From Pedobacter cryoconitis (GTDB taxonomy: Bacteria; Bacteroidota; Bacteroidia; Sphingobacteriales; Sphingobacteriaceae), in the NCBI RefSeq assembly GCF_001590605.1, contig NZ_CP014504.1, forward strand, positions 2,232,001-2,296,000: a stretch of DNA of 64,000 bases. The letters run 5' to 3'. The position numbers were made by a program, and so were the translations under genes. Below the pieces are notes generated by a model. The model was not told the DNA's origin and searched no databases. It was given only the letters and a program-made list of their open reading frames with translations. This document shows, in pieces, positions 54,312 to 62,903 of this stretch; positions within the stretch are counted from its first letter, which is position 1, and each line of letters starts with the position of its first letter.

Positions 54312-55694
54312 TCAAAACTGTTTCTTCTGCATTTCGTCGTACACCAATTGATCAAGGCCATAAATATCTTGACCAAACCTTACTCCCCCTCTATCATTGA
54401 GCCAAGCTGTATAATAAAACAACCTTACTGGAACCGGCCGCGGTAAACCCATAAACTTTGCACGCGGGTAACTACTCTCCATTCCTCTTTTGAGCTGATC
54501 ATACCTTTCTCCTTTCCCGAATAAGGCAAAAGCCAGGTCAAGAGGTTTTTCTACCCGAACACAGCCATGACTGATTGCTCGCATTCCCCGCTTAAACACA
54601 CTTCTTACCGGGGTATCATGCAGATAAATACTGCTTCCATTTTTAAAAAGAAACTTGATTTTACCCAAAGAATTTTTTACTCCAGGTTGTTGTTGAAAAG
54701 AATATTCACGTACATCAATCGCTGACCAGTCAATAGCTTCCGGATCTCTAACCGGTTTACCTTTTTTAAAAACTTTGATATTATTATTGGAAAGGTAATA
54801 CCTATCATCTGAGGCATACCTGGAAATCTCATTCCGTGCAATGCTTTGTGGGATATTCCAGACAGGATTGATCTGGACACTGTGAATTATACTGCCAAGC
54901 TGAGGCGTTTGTTTATCTCCCGGTTCCCCTACGCAAACTTTCATGTGTAATACAGATTTCTCCTTATCCATTACATCCAAACTAAAATCAGCAATATTTA
55001 CCGATACAAATTTCTGTTCAGCAGGTTTGTTCTTCCATCTCAACCGCTCCATATTCACTACCACTTTCTGTCGCATGATAATTTTAACACTATCTTTATT
55101 TTCCGTCGTATCCGCATCCAGCCGCTTCAATACTTTTTGTAAGGCCAGGTAAGTTTTTCCTTTTGGTTGTATACTATCCAGATAAATTTTGAGGTTCACT
55201 ATTTCAAAAATCCTGATCACCGAATTGCTATCAGGGATTAAAGTCGGAGTCGCATAATGACTGTAAATCTTAGCCGGATTTGTCACCCCATACTGCATTG
55301 CCATACTATACCGGATTAAGGAATTAACAACAGCTAATTCCAGTTTAGCCAAACCGCGCTGGATTCTTACAGTATCCGATGATTTTTGGTGAATCACTTC
55401 ATCCAGCTGATATTTCAAACCAGTAACATAGAACTGTTCAGGATCTAATCCATGCGCAACAGCTTTATCCAAATAATCAGATAGCATTTGCAACTGCTGA
55501 TCGGAAAAGAACTTTTGAACCAGCATCGGCTGATATCCTTTTTTTCCATAAATACTATTGATCAGATTGGGAAAAGGTAAATCGGTGGATTGTGCTTCCA
55601 GAACATCAATAAACGCTGCACGAAGCGCTTTCTCTTTTCTAGTTAATTCAGGAGGATTTTCCAAAGGAAGCCTGCTTAGTATCAGGCCATGCAT
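54312..55694 (-). CDS. L,D-transpeptidase (YcbB-like), probably 5'-frameshifted
   Basis: A 460-residue open frame. The C-terminal YkuD catalytic domain has the nucleophile Cys in RAISHGCVRVEKP and an upstream substrate loop NPVWNIPQSIARNEI. The N-terminal half is the usual helical scaffold of YcbB-type enzymes (YQPMLVQKFF, LDPEQFYVTGLKYQL). These cross-link peptidoglycan and should be exported, but this frame has no signal peptide. A lipoprotein signal lies just upstream in another frame (55648-55839), so a single-base shift probably separates the two parts. Confidence 0.85.
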   Translation of the reverse strand: MHGLILSRLPLENPPELTRKEKALRAAFIDVLEAQSTDLPFPNLINSIYGKKGYQPMLVQKFFSDQQLQMLSDYLDKAVAHGLDPEQFYVTGLKYQLDEVIHQKSSDTVRIQRGLAKLELAVVNSLIRYSMAMQYGVTNPAKIYSHYATPTLIPDSNSVIRIFEIVNLKIYLDSIQPKGKTYLALQKVLKRLDADTTENKDSVKIIMRQKVVVNMERLRWKNKPAEQKFVSVNIADFSLDVMDKEKSVLHMKVCVGEPGDKQTPQLGSIIHSVQINPVWNIPQSIARNEISRYASDDRYYLSNNNIKVFKKGKPVRDPEAIDWSAIDVREYSFQQQPGVKNSLGKIKFLFKNGSSIYLHDTPVRSVFKRGMRAISHGCVRVEKPLDLAFALFGKGERYDQLKRGMESSYPRAKFMGLPRPVPVRLFYYTAWLNDRGGVRFGQDIYGLDQLVYDEMQKKQF

Positions 55695-55839
55695 GTATAG
55701 AACTTTGGGTAGGATAATCTAAAGCAGCTTTTGATGTATTAACCGTATTACGTCTAACCCCACAAGAACTGAACAACAACAGACAGACTGTTATTCTGAT
55801 AAGATAGTTACATAAGAAACTACACTCAAAAATCCTCAT
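55648..55839 (-). pseudogene. Out-of-frame lipoprotein signal of the L,D-transpeptidase
   Basis: A 63-codon frame starting at the ATG at 55839 encodes a lipoprotein signal (IRITVCLLLFSSCGVRR) and then stops inside the transpeptidase frame. The latter is open upstream only to a TAG about ten codons before its first ATG. A one-base insertion or deletion within the ~75-bp overlap would join the two into a ~500-residue exported enzyme. Confidence 0.65.
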
Positions 55840-55916
55840 CTTATTCTCACTGAAAATCAGTCATTTAAGAAACAACTCCCTATCAATTTTTGTTTGAGCA
55901 GTCTTTTGAACACGTG

Positions 55917-56651
55917 TTAAGAAAATAATTTCTGACAACGTTCACAGAAAAAGGTGTTTCTTTTGGTTTTACCAAGAGATTCTTTTTCCACAGGATGACC
56001 CATAGGGCAAACCTTACGTGAATACACTAACCATTTCTTTTTAAGGACAAAAGCCCTTTTCCACTCGAGGAAATCAAAACTATATAAACGAGCCTCTTTG
56101 ACCAATTCTTTCAATTTACCAGGAGGCAGACCAGCCACCGTACTTAAAGGGTGTACCCCTATTCTGTACAAAACTTCATTTTTAATGATATTTCCAACAC
56201 CAGAAAATATATTTTGATCTAATAGTACATCACAAACCAAGCTTTCCCCATTTTCCTTAAGCTTTTTTATGGCTAGTTTTGGATCCCATTCATCAGACAT
56301 TACATCACCAGACCAGTCATAAGTCTGATTGATATCTCCTTCAATGAATTTCAAAGCACAAGTATAAAAATTGAGCTCATCGTTTTCAAAAATCAAACCC
56401 AATCTGGCAGGTCTGTCTTTCCTTTCATTAATCCTATAACTTCCGAACATGAGGAAATGAATACGTAAACTAAAACCCTTAAAACAAATCAAAAAATGTT
56501 TGCCCCAGCTTTTAAAAGAAACAACTTCCTGATCCAGCATTCGGGCCTTATCAATAGTCGTATCACCTACTACATTGGTAATGAAAGCACTTTCCAAATG
56601 AAGTTCTTCTACAAGTTCTCTTAATATGACTATTGACGGGCCTTCGGGCAT
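55917..56651 (-). CDS. Fpg/Nei family DNA glycosylase
   Basis: A 244-residue base-excision repair enzyme of the Nei type. It begins MPEGPSIVIL, giving the catalytic Pro1 and Glu2 after Met removal. It has the H2TH helix region (DQNIFSGVGNIIKNEVLYRI) and a C-terminal zinc finger from CPMGH to FCERCQ. I use the ATG at 56651, not the longer open frame to 56801, because the catalytic Pro must be N-terminal. It lies 25 bp after the four-helix-bundle stress protein gene. Confidence 0.93.
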   Translation of the reverse strand: MPEGPSIVILRELVEELHLESAFITNVVGDTTIDKARMLDQEVVSFKSWGKHFLICFKGFSLRIHFLMFGSYRINERKDRPARLGLIFENDELNFYTCALKFIEGDINQTYDWSGDVMSDEWDPKLAIKKLKENGESLVCDVLLDQNIFSGVGNIIKNEVLYRIGVHPLSTVAGLPPGKLKELVKEARLYSFDFLEWKRAFVLKKKWLVYSRKVCPMGHPVEKESLGKTKRNTFFCERCQKLFS

Positions 56652-56676
56652 AACATTTTTTGATTGATGTATTAGC

Positions 56677-57132
56677 TTATCTTTCCAGACGTTGGTGGTA
56701 AGTCTCAATTTCTCTAAGCGCTTCCAGGATACCAGTTCTTTGTTTCTGTAATAATCCGATATGATCAGCATGAGATGCGTAGTCCTCCAGGCATTTATCA
56801 AATTTCTCTATCGCAGCCTTTTCACCAGTTTCAATTGCGCCCAGAATAGCGGCATCTTCTTTACTGCTTAAAGCTTGTTTGATATCAATCCAGGTGCGGT
56901 GTAAACTTCCTAAAATACCACCATCTTCATTTTCAGAATCCCCACCATGCTGGGCTATATGCTCTTTAAGTTCCATCGCATAACCTGCACGCTGCGCAGC
57001 GTATTTTAAGAATAATCCTTTCAGCTCAATACTGTCAGTCGTTTCACTCGCAGACTCATATCCTTCTTTTCCATCGTTAACAATGTTAACCAATCCTTTA
57101 AGGTCACTAATGATTTCTTTATTGCTTTCCAT
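56677..57132 (-). CDS. PA2169-type four-helix-bundle protein (DUF2383)
   Basis: A 151-residue ferritin-like helical protein with the family's spaced acidic/His residues (DGKEGYESASE, MELKEHIAQHGG, ETGEKAAIEKFDKCLEDY). Function unknown; members occur with stress genes. It is probably cotranscribed with the DNA glycosylase. Confidence 0.88.
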   Translation of the reverse strand: MESNKEIISDLKGLVNIVNDGKEGYESASETTDSIELKGLFLKYAAQRAGYAMELKEHIAQHGGDSENEDGGILGSLHRTWIDIKQALSSKEDAAILGAIETGEKAAIEKFDKCLEDYASHADHIGLLQKQRTGILEALREIETYHQRLER

Positions 57133-57377
57133 ATGTTCTAGATTTTTTCCCTGTAAGAACCCAGAAAATTGGAAATAGTTTTGGATTGTTTTACAGAATA
57201 AGATTTTATTCTTTTTCAGTTATAATTCTGTACAGACAAAATTTTAACAATAATTTAAAGATAAAATATTAAATTAAAATAAAGTATATTGCAAATTAAT
57301 TATAACCAAGGTTATGACCGAAAGCTCTTTAATTACCAAAGCCAATTGCATCTGGGTTATTATTAATGTAACCTGAT

Positions 57378-57929
57378 ATGAAAACGCTAAACCAAAAGCT
57401 AATTGACTTTAAAAATTCAACGCCTATATCCATTCGGTTATTCGAAGAACTATGTCATCCATTTTTCTTCAAAAAAAATGAAATCATAAACACATTCTCC
57501 CATCACAACGATAAATTCTATTACATAGAGACGGGAATTGTTCAGGGAATCTTCATTAATAAACTCGAAGAAATGACAGCCTATCTTACAACTGATGGTT
57601 TTGTCACCCCTAGCTTTCTTTTCTCCAGAAAGGTATCTCCTATTGAGTATATCAGGTTTTTAACTGATACAGAGGGCTGGGCTATAAATTTAGCCCAAGC
57701 CCCTATCCATGATCCGCAATTTGCTTTAATCCTTCTTGAAATTTATGAAGAGAACCTAAATGCCAGTTATGAACGCGAAAAACTTACCAAAATAAAAAAT
57801 GCAAATGACAGATATATCTATTTCCTTAAAAACCACAAGCATTTGATAAATAGCGTTAGTAATAAAATTATTGCTTCATTTTTGAATATACATCCTAAAC
57901 ATCTTTCGGAGATTAAGAAAAGAAACTAA
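57378..57929 (+). CDS. Crp/Fnr-like regulator, divergent form
   Basis: A 183-residue protein with a cyclic-nucleotide-binding-like beta barrel (NDKFYYIETGIVQGIFINKL) and a short C-terminal helix-turn-helix (NKIIASFLNIHPKHLSEIKK). Typical nucleotide-contact residues are not obvious, as in many Bacteroidota Crp-like proteins. Target unknown. It converges on the YceI gene with 16 bp between. Confidence 0.75.
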   Translation: MKTLNQKLIDFKNSTPISIRLFEELCHPFFFKKNEIINTFSHHNDKFYYIETGIVQGIFINKLEEMTAYLTTDGFVTPSFLFSRKVSPIEYIRFLTDTEGWAINLAQAPIHDPQFALILLEIYEENLNASYEREKLTKIKNANDRYIYFLKNHKHLINSVSNKIIASFLNIHPKHLSEIKKRN

Positions 57930-57945
57930 CGCAATTGCAGCCTAT

Positions 57946-58485
57946 CTACAAAGGGTTGTGTGCTATAGCCTGAATATAAATATGGAGTTTTATTTCTTCT
58001 CCAATCAAGATTCCCCCAGCTTCGCTTAACATATTCCATGTCAGTCCGAAATCTTTACGGTTAATATTACCCTTCACTTCAAAAGCTGCCCTTTTTTCTC
58101 CAAATCTGCCTTTATCTGTTCCTAAAAACTCAGCATCCATAAGAATATCTTTTGTAACCCCATGAATAGAAAGCTGCCCATTAAGCAGGTATTTTTCATC
58201 TTGCTTTTCAAGGTTACCTATAAAGGCAATTTCAGGAAACTGCTTAGTGTCGAAAAAGATATCCGATTTGAGATGCTCATCCCGCTGCGCATTATTTGTA
58301 TTGATGCTATCTGCCGAGATTTCGAAATTGATCTTTGCACCTTCAAACCCATCATTATCACTTTTTATTTGACCTTTAAATGTGCTGAAAACACCAGTTA
58401 CCTGACCTATAGCCAGATGTCTTACTCTAAAATTTACTGATGAATGTCCTAAATCTACATTCCATGTTGCTGTTTCGTCTTTCAT
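57946..58485 (-). CDS. YceI family protein
   Basis: A 179-residue lipocalin-like barrel that in other members binds a polyisoprenoid. Signature elements are WNVDLGHSSVNFRVRHLAIG, KSDIFFDTKQFPEIAFIG and RKDFGLTWN. I use the ATG at 58485 since the family starts with the TWxxD strand; in this form there is no signal peptide, so it would be cytosolic. It follows a Crp-like regulator gene on the same strand. Confidence 0.92.
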   Translation of the reverse strand: MKDETATWNVDLGHSSVNFRVRHLAIGQVTGVFSTFKGQIKSDNDGFEGAKINFEISADSINTNNAQRDEHLKSDIFFDTKQFPEIAFIGNLEKQDEKYLLNGQLSIHGVTKDILMDAEFLGTDKGRFGEKRAAFEVKGNINRKDFGLTWNMLSEAGGILIGEEIKLHIYIQAIAHNPL

Positions 58486-58586
58486 GTTCTTATGCTCTTT
58501 ATTTAAGATTGAACACAAAATTACCTCGTAGCAGACAGCAGATCTTTAAGACAGATTAAGAAATACTTTTAAAAACTTAACCTAGA

Positions 58587-59174
58587 TTAAGTCCTGTTTG
58601 CAGACAGCTTTTTTCGAACTTTACTCAGGAACTCTGGTGTTATTCCCAGATAAGAAGCAACATATTTTTGAGGAAGGTACTGTTCTATACCTGGAAAAGT
58701 CTGTTGAAACTTTATATATCTCAGCTCCGCACTCACAGAATGGCTTTCTACAAAGCGCATCTGCTGTCTCATCAATGCCGTTTGAAATAAATTACGGAAA
58801 TAACACTCAAACTTCATGTACTTTTCCAAAAGCAGGTTCTGAGCAAACCTGGGTAACATCAAAAGCTCCCCATCCGTTAATGCCTTTGTTGTTAGCGGGG
58901 TATTTGGCTCTTTACTCAAACTGTATATATCACCCGACCACCAGCCTGAAGCTGCAAAGCGAATTACATGATCAGCTCCCTGATCATCCGTATAATAAGT
59001 GACCACGTAACCAGAATTTACATACGCAAGGTACCGGGCAGCATCGCCACTTTTTGTAAGAATTTCCCCTTGTTTAAATGATCTGGGAATGAGTAACGAC
59101 TCCAAAAAGGTTATTTCCTCTTCCTTTAGCTCGACAAACTGTTTGATATGCGCGAGGAGTAATGTATTGTCCAT
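58587..59174 (-). CDS. Crp/Fnr family transcriptional regulator
   Basis: A 195-residue regulator with a cNMP-binding barrel (ILTKSGDAARYLAYVNSGYV, then ASGWWSGDIYSL) and a C-terminal helix-turn-helix (QKYVASYLGITPEFLSKVRK). I use the ATG at 59174. A TACATTTG box lies 6 bp upstream. It may regulate the YceI gene downstream and, across the hairpin at 59220, the MauE-like gene. Confidence 0.88.
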   Translation of the reverse strand: MDNTLLLAHIKQFVELKEEEITFLESLLIPRSFKQGEILTKSGDAARYLAYVNSGYVVTYYTDDQGADHVIRFAASGWWSGDIYSLSKEPNTPLTTKALTDGELLMLPRFAQNLLLEKYMKFECYFRNLFQTALMRQQMRFVESHSVSAELRYIKFQQTFPGIEQYLPQKYVASYLGITPEFLSKVRKKLSANRT

Positions 59175-59219
59175 AGCTAGCAAATGTATTAGAAAATCAA
59201 AGTATATAATTATTTGATA

Positions 59220-59265
59220 AAAAGGGAAGAAATCTTACCTCCGATGGTAAGATTTCTTCCCTTTT
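59220..59265. repeat. 20-bp perfect inverted repeat between divergent genes
   Basis: The arms AAAAGGGAAGAAATCTTACC and GGTAAGATTTCTTCCCTTTT are exact complements, with a 6-nt TCCGAT centre. It lies 46 bp from both start codons. As it separates divergent genes it is not an ordinary terminator; it may be an operator or a leader hairpin for either transcript. A smaller palindrome TTGGT-ATA-ACCAA follows at 59287-59299. Confidence 0.7.
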
Positions 59266-59311
59266 ATGTTTAAAAATCACCCGAACTTGGTATAACCAAA
59301 TACAAACGGAC

Positions 59312-59758
59312 ATGAAAACTCTTAACGCAAATAGCCTGCAATTAACCGCAGCTGTAATCTTGATAGTGTTATTCGGATACACAGCCGTTTCTAAGATTCT
59401 GGCGTATGATAAATTTATATTTCAGCTAAGGTTGGTTCAAATGCCAATCGTTGCATTGTTAGCTCCATTAATAGGTGTTTTAGTACCTACCGTAGAAATG
59501 ATTATTGTCTGGATGCTATGTAAAGATAACTTAAGGATGAGAGGGCTTTACGCTTCATTCCTGTTGCTGCTGGTATTTGAAATCTACATCACAATAATGC
59601 TATTATCCGGAAAAAATCTTCCATGTACCTGCGGAGGAATTATCTCACATATGAGCTGGAAAACACATCTTGTTTTTAACGCAGTATTTATGATTATCTC
59701 CATACTGCCAAACATTTATAAACCAAAATACCGAATATTCTCAGGGTCCCACGAATAG
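59312..59758 (+). CDS. MauE/DoxX-like redox-associated membrane protein
   Basis: A 148-residue protein with four membrane helices and the MauE-type pattern: FGYTAVSKILAYDKFIFQL after TM1, PTVEMIIVWML in TM2-3, and the Cys pair LPCTCGGII before TM4. Relatives help form disulfides or mature a partner protein. Here the partner may be the small Cys-containing exported peptide encoded next, and the TlpA-like protein opposite. Confidence 0.85.
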   Translation: MKTLNANSLQLTAAVILIVLFGYTAVSKILAYDKFIFQLRLVQMPIVALLAPLIGVLVPTVEMIIVWMLCKDNLRMRGLYASFLLLLVFEIYITIMLLSGKNLPCTCGGIISHMSWKTHLVFNAVFMIISILPNIYKPKYRIFSGSHE

Positions 59759-59798
59759 AATACAATTAACAGAATTTCTAACCTTAAATATTAAAATC

Positions 59799-60071
59799 AT
59801 GTTAGTATTAAAAAACACCATGCTGGCCATTGCACTAGTGGCCGGCATAAGCGGAGCATTCGCTACAAAAATTGCGAACAATCCAAGAGTTGATGAGCCA
59901 AAGTATGATTGGAATGGTTCAGGGCCAAATTACTCAGGTACCTTGAGTGATAAAACTGTCTTGGAAGCTAAAGACATGTACGGCTGTAACGGTGGCGCAA
60001 TACAATGCGCACTGGGCAAACTTTCATCAGGTGCTGGCCCAATAACACAGAGGATCTTTATGGATAACTAA
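59799..60071 (+). CDS. DUF6520-like small exported protein
   Basis: A 90-residue protein with a signal peptide (LAIALVAGISGAFATK) and a mature part of about 65 residues containing two Cys (YGCNGGAIQCALG). It resembles DUF6520, a Bacteroidota family often found next to MauE and TlpA genes. The two cysteines could form a disulfide with help of the neighbouring MauE-like protein. Function unknown. Confidence 0.75.
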   Translation: MLVLKNTMLAIALVAGISGAFATKIANNPRVDEPKYDWNGSGPNYSGTLSDKTVLEAKDMYGCNGGAIQCALGKLSSGAGPITQRIFMDN

Positions 60072-60092
60072 TTGTTCGTCATAGAAAATCCC

Positions 60093-60128
60093 TATAACTC
60101 AATGCAGCGATGGCTGCATTGAGTTATA
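60093..60128. terminator. Bidirectional terminator
   Basis: A 16-bp perfect stem, TATAACTCAATGCAGC with GCTGCATTGAGTTATA, and a GATG loop between convergent genes. Confidence 0.85.
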
Positions 60129-60137
60129 AAATTAAGA

Positions 60138-61496
60138 CTATCTTTTTCCAGGATGGCTTAAATCCTTAAGTACTAAAATCTCATAAGATCGTTTCTTTTC
60201 CTCCTTATATAAACCAAATTCATTTAGTCTAGCCCAGATCTCTTGTGAAGTTAGTTTCCCATTTTTGCTGATAATTTTGAAACTTAGTAAACCACCATAC
60301 CCAGTTTCATTTATATACGGGACATTGTCAGTAAATTTCTCTAATAAAAGATTTAAAATATTATTGATAGATAGGCTATCCACTATTAAACTATCTGAAT
60401 TTTTGGCCAGTGATAACTCTTTTTTATTCAAAAAAACTGACCTTTGAAATTTCGCCTGGTCTAATTTCACAACGTTACAGATCATTCGCTTCTTTCTTGT
60501 CGAAGCCTTTACATTAAAGAATCTTTCAAGATCAGGAAACATATACTCAGAAGACTGTCTTAGCTTAATACTTTTGGACATCATAAATTCGTAACAGTAG
60601 AGATTATCTTTTTCCCATCTCTTTTTTCTTGTTAAAAAATCATCCCCATTATTATATCTTGATCTCTCAAATAACGCCCTATCCAATGTTGGCTGAATAA
60701 ATCTGGTAGAATCAGAAGAATCCAGTTCAATTAAATTCCAATTCATTCTGTAATTTTGCTGATTGGTATAGCCAAGCCAAAAAAACTGAGTAATCGGCCT
60801 ATTCCAGGCAAACATACGATTGAACTCTTTATCTTCATTACTATCACCATACAATAAACCGCTAGTTATCCCATTATTAAAACCAGAAATACAACTGCGA
60901 AACCGGATCATACTATCAGGAACATGATAAGTTTTTAGCGCACTAAAAGTTATATCGTCGTTTTTAATATCAAGTTTACTTGTATTGCCCTCTAAAAATT
61001 CTTTTACATTTTTTTCATTGATTTCGTCTCCCCCTGTTGAAGCTTTAATAATACCATTTTTATCTATCCATATATTATGAGGAATTACCCTATGTTTAAA
61101 AAAGTCATGAAATACCTTATCATTACTCGTAATAATCATCGATCTGGATTTAGGCATTCCATTCTTCTCAAAGTGTTTCCTAACTACTATTGAATCCTCA
61201 TAAGTAGTAGATAAAACTGATAATTCAGGGTAAATTTGCATTAAAGAATCAAGTCTTTTTTGTTCCTTTAAGCATGGAGCACACCAGGTTGCCCAAAAAT
61301 TAATTATTAACCCACCTTTTTTGTATAAATCTGATAAAGCAGATTTTTGAGTACCACTTATAAATGCTCCACCAATTTGCAAATCCGGAACCTTGCTTCC
61401 AATCGCTTGCCCAAATGCAGAAGGAACCAAACTTGTTCCAGAAATAGTAAACAGAAAAAAACTAACAGCTATTATTTTAAACCAATGATTGTTCAT
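60138..61496 (-). CDS. TlpA-type thioredoxin-fold protein with long C-terminal extension
   Basis: A 452-residue exported protein. After a signal peptide (about 1-30) comes a TlpA/redoxin domain at about 35-165 with the redox motif WCAPC (Cys72 and Cys75) and the cis-Pro region HNIWIDKNGIIKAST. Residues 170-452 form a large extension with no recognised domain (DYSWIGL-like aromatic segments). It is the last gene after SusC and SusD, a common arrangement in this group, and may keep envelope proteins reduced. Confidence 0.88.
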   Translation of the reverse strand: MNNHWFKIIAVSFFLFTISGTSLVPSAFGQAIGSKVPDLQIGGAFISGTQKSALSDLYKKGGLIINFWATWCAPCLKEQKRLDSLMQIYPELSVLSTTYEDSIVVRKHFEKNGMPKSRSMIITSNDKVFHDFFKHRVIPHNIWIDKNGIIKASTGGDEINEKNVKEFLEGNTSKLDIKNDDITFSALKTYHVPDSMIRFRSCISGFNNGITSGLLYGDSNEDKEFNRMFAWNRPITQFFWLGYTNQQNYRMNWNLIELDSSDSTRFIQPTLDRALFERSRYNNGDDFLTRKKRWEKDNLYCYEFMMSKSIKLRQSSEYMFPDLERFFNVKASTRKKRMICNVVKLDQAKFQRSVFLNKKELSLAKNSDSLIVDSLSINNILNLLLEKFTDNVPYINETGYGGLLSFKIISKNGKLTSQEIWARLNEFGLYKEEKKRSYEILVLKDLSHPGKR

Positions 61497-61522
61497 TATA
61501 CGCGTTTTTAAAAGATTAAATT

Positions 61523-62893
61523 TTAATACCCAGCATTCTGGATTAAGTTGTGATTGTAAGTAATTTCATTTTTAGGAATAGGTAACAAAGAACTTGTTCC
61601 GCTCTGCCACGTAGACTTATAGCTACCCATTACCGCATTCAACTGACCACTTCGTTTCAAATCAAAAAAGCGATGACCATTTTCAGTAAACAACTCCACC
61701 CTTCTTTCTTTAACAACGGCCTCTAAACACTCCTGAATACTTAAAGAGGTAGGTAGTAAGCTTAGTCCTGATCGTTGTCTGATCACATTGAGATCATCAA
61801 CAGCACCTTTCGTATTTCCAAGCATAGCACGTGCTTCAGCCCTGATTAAAAACTGCTCAGCAACCCGCATAACCACCAGGTATTCAGGATTACTTATACT
61901 AGCTGTCTTATTCTTATATTTAAGGTTATAATAATAATTCTTACCTACCCCGCCTGTAACTATACTTTTTATACCTATCCAACTGCTTTTGCGTAAATCA
62001 CCCAACTCAAAAATGTTATACAAATTTTGAGATATGGTGTATTGAGGTATCGAAGTTGAAGAGGGTGCAACAATACTACCGCTATTCGTTATGTACCCAT
62101 TTTGATTCCAAAGCTGTAAAATAGTCTCCTTACTACCAGCTTTAAACACAGATTCTGGTGCTTCTAATGGCGTGTAAAGCTTAGAATCAATTACTTCATC
62201 AGCTTCTTTTTCAGCCAATATCCAATTCTTTTGATAAAGATATATCCGGGCAAGCAAAGCAGATGCAGTCAATTTATTGGCACGAACCTTACCGATGCTT
62301 ATATAAGACGAGGAGAGCTCAACTTTAGCTTCATTCAGATCTTTGATCATCGCGTCATAAACAATAGCTTCAGCCTCTCTTTTAGCCTTCGCTGTGACTA
62401 AAATATCAGTCTGCACCAACAAGGGAACATCACCATACAAATTCACCAGATAGAAATAAGCAAATGCTCTTAAAAACCGGGCTTCACCAGTCAACTGCCT
62501 AACTAATGATTTTGATAAAGAGCTATTGGCCTGCAACTGCGATAAAACATCATTGCACTGATAAATTGCACTATAAAGAAAAGACCAGGTATTTTGATTT
62601 GTTGGATTAGCAGATGTCAACCTGCTGTTATAATACTCCGAATTATTTATCTCACTTCCAGTATAACTAATATCGTCAGTATACAGACCTATATAAGTAC
62701 TATAATTAGGCTCAAACTTATTTTCAAAGCTTGCATAGGTATTTAACAATACAGCAGATGCCGAAACAGAATCCGCAAATACTTTATCAGTTGTTAATTG
62801 ATTTTTTGGTGATTCGACCATGATCATTTTCTTGCAGCCGTAAACCAACATTACAGGTAAAAACAGCAGAATAGTCATATTTATATTTCTCAT
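61523..62893 (-). CDS. SusD/RagB family nutrient-binding lipoprotein
   Basis: A 456-residue lipoprotein (LPVMLVYGCKK). The SusD fold is shown by YSAIYQCNDVLSQL, TGEARFLRAFAYFYLVNLYG, the TPR-like RANKLTASALLARIYLYQKN and the C-terminal KERRVELFTENGHRFFDLKR. It covers the SusC channel and binds the imported ligand. No glycosidase lies in this operon; with TlpA next to it, the ligand may be a peptide or another non-glycan compound. Confidence 0.95.
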   Translation of the reverse strand: MRNINMTILLFLPVMLVYGCKKMIMVESPKNQLTTDKVFADSVSASAVLLNTYASFENKFEPNYSTYIGLYTDDISYTGSEINNSEYYNSRLTSANPTNQNTWSFLYSAIYQCNDVLSQLQANSSLSKSLVRQLTGEARFLRAFAYFYLVNLYGDVPLLVQTDILVTAKAKREAEAIVYDAMIKDLNEAKVELSSSYISIGKVRANKLTASALLARIYLYQKNWILAEKEADEVIDSKLYTPLEAPESVFKAGSKETILQLWNQNGYITNSGSIVAPSSTSIPQYTISQNLYNIFELGDLRKSSWIGIKSIVTGGVGKNYYYNLKYKNKTASISNPEYLVVMRVAEQFLIRAEARAMLGNTKGAVDDLNVIRQRSGLSLLPTSLSIQECLEAVVKERRVELFTENGHRFFDLKRSGQLNAVMGSYKSTWQSGTSSLLPIPKNEITYNHNLIQNAGY

Positions 62894-62903
62894 AATAAAT
62901 AAA

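Noticed and set aside
59220..59265. Terminator call for the long hairpin
   Set aside because: It lies between the starts of divergent genes, so it cannot end either of them; kept as an inverted repeat.
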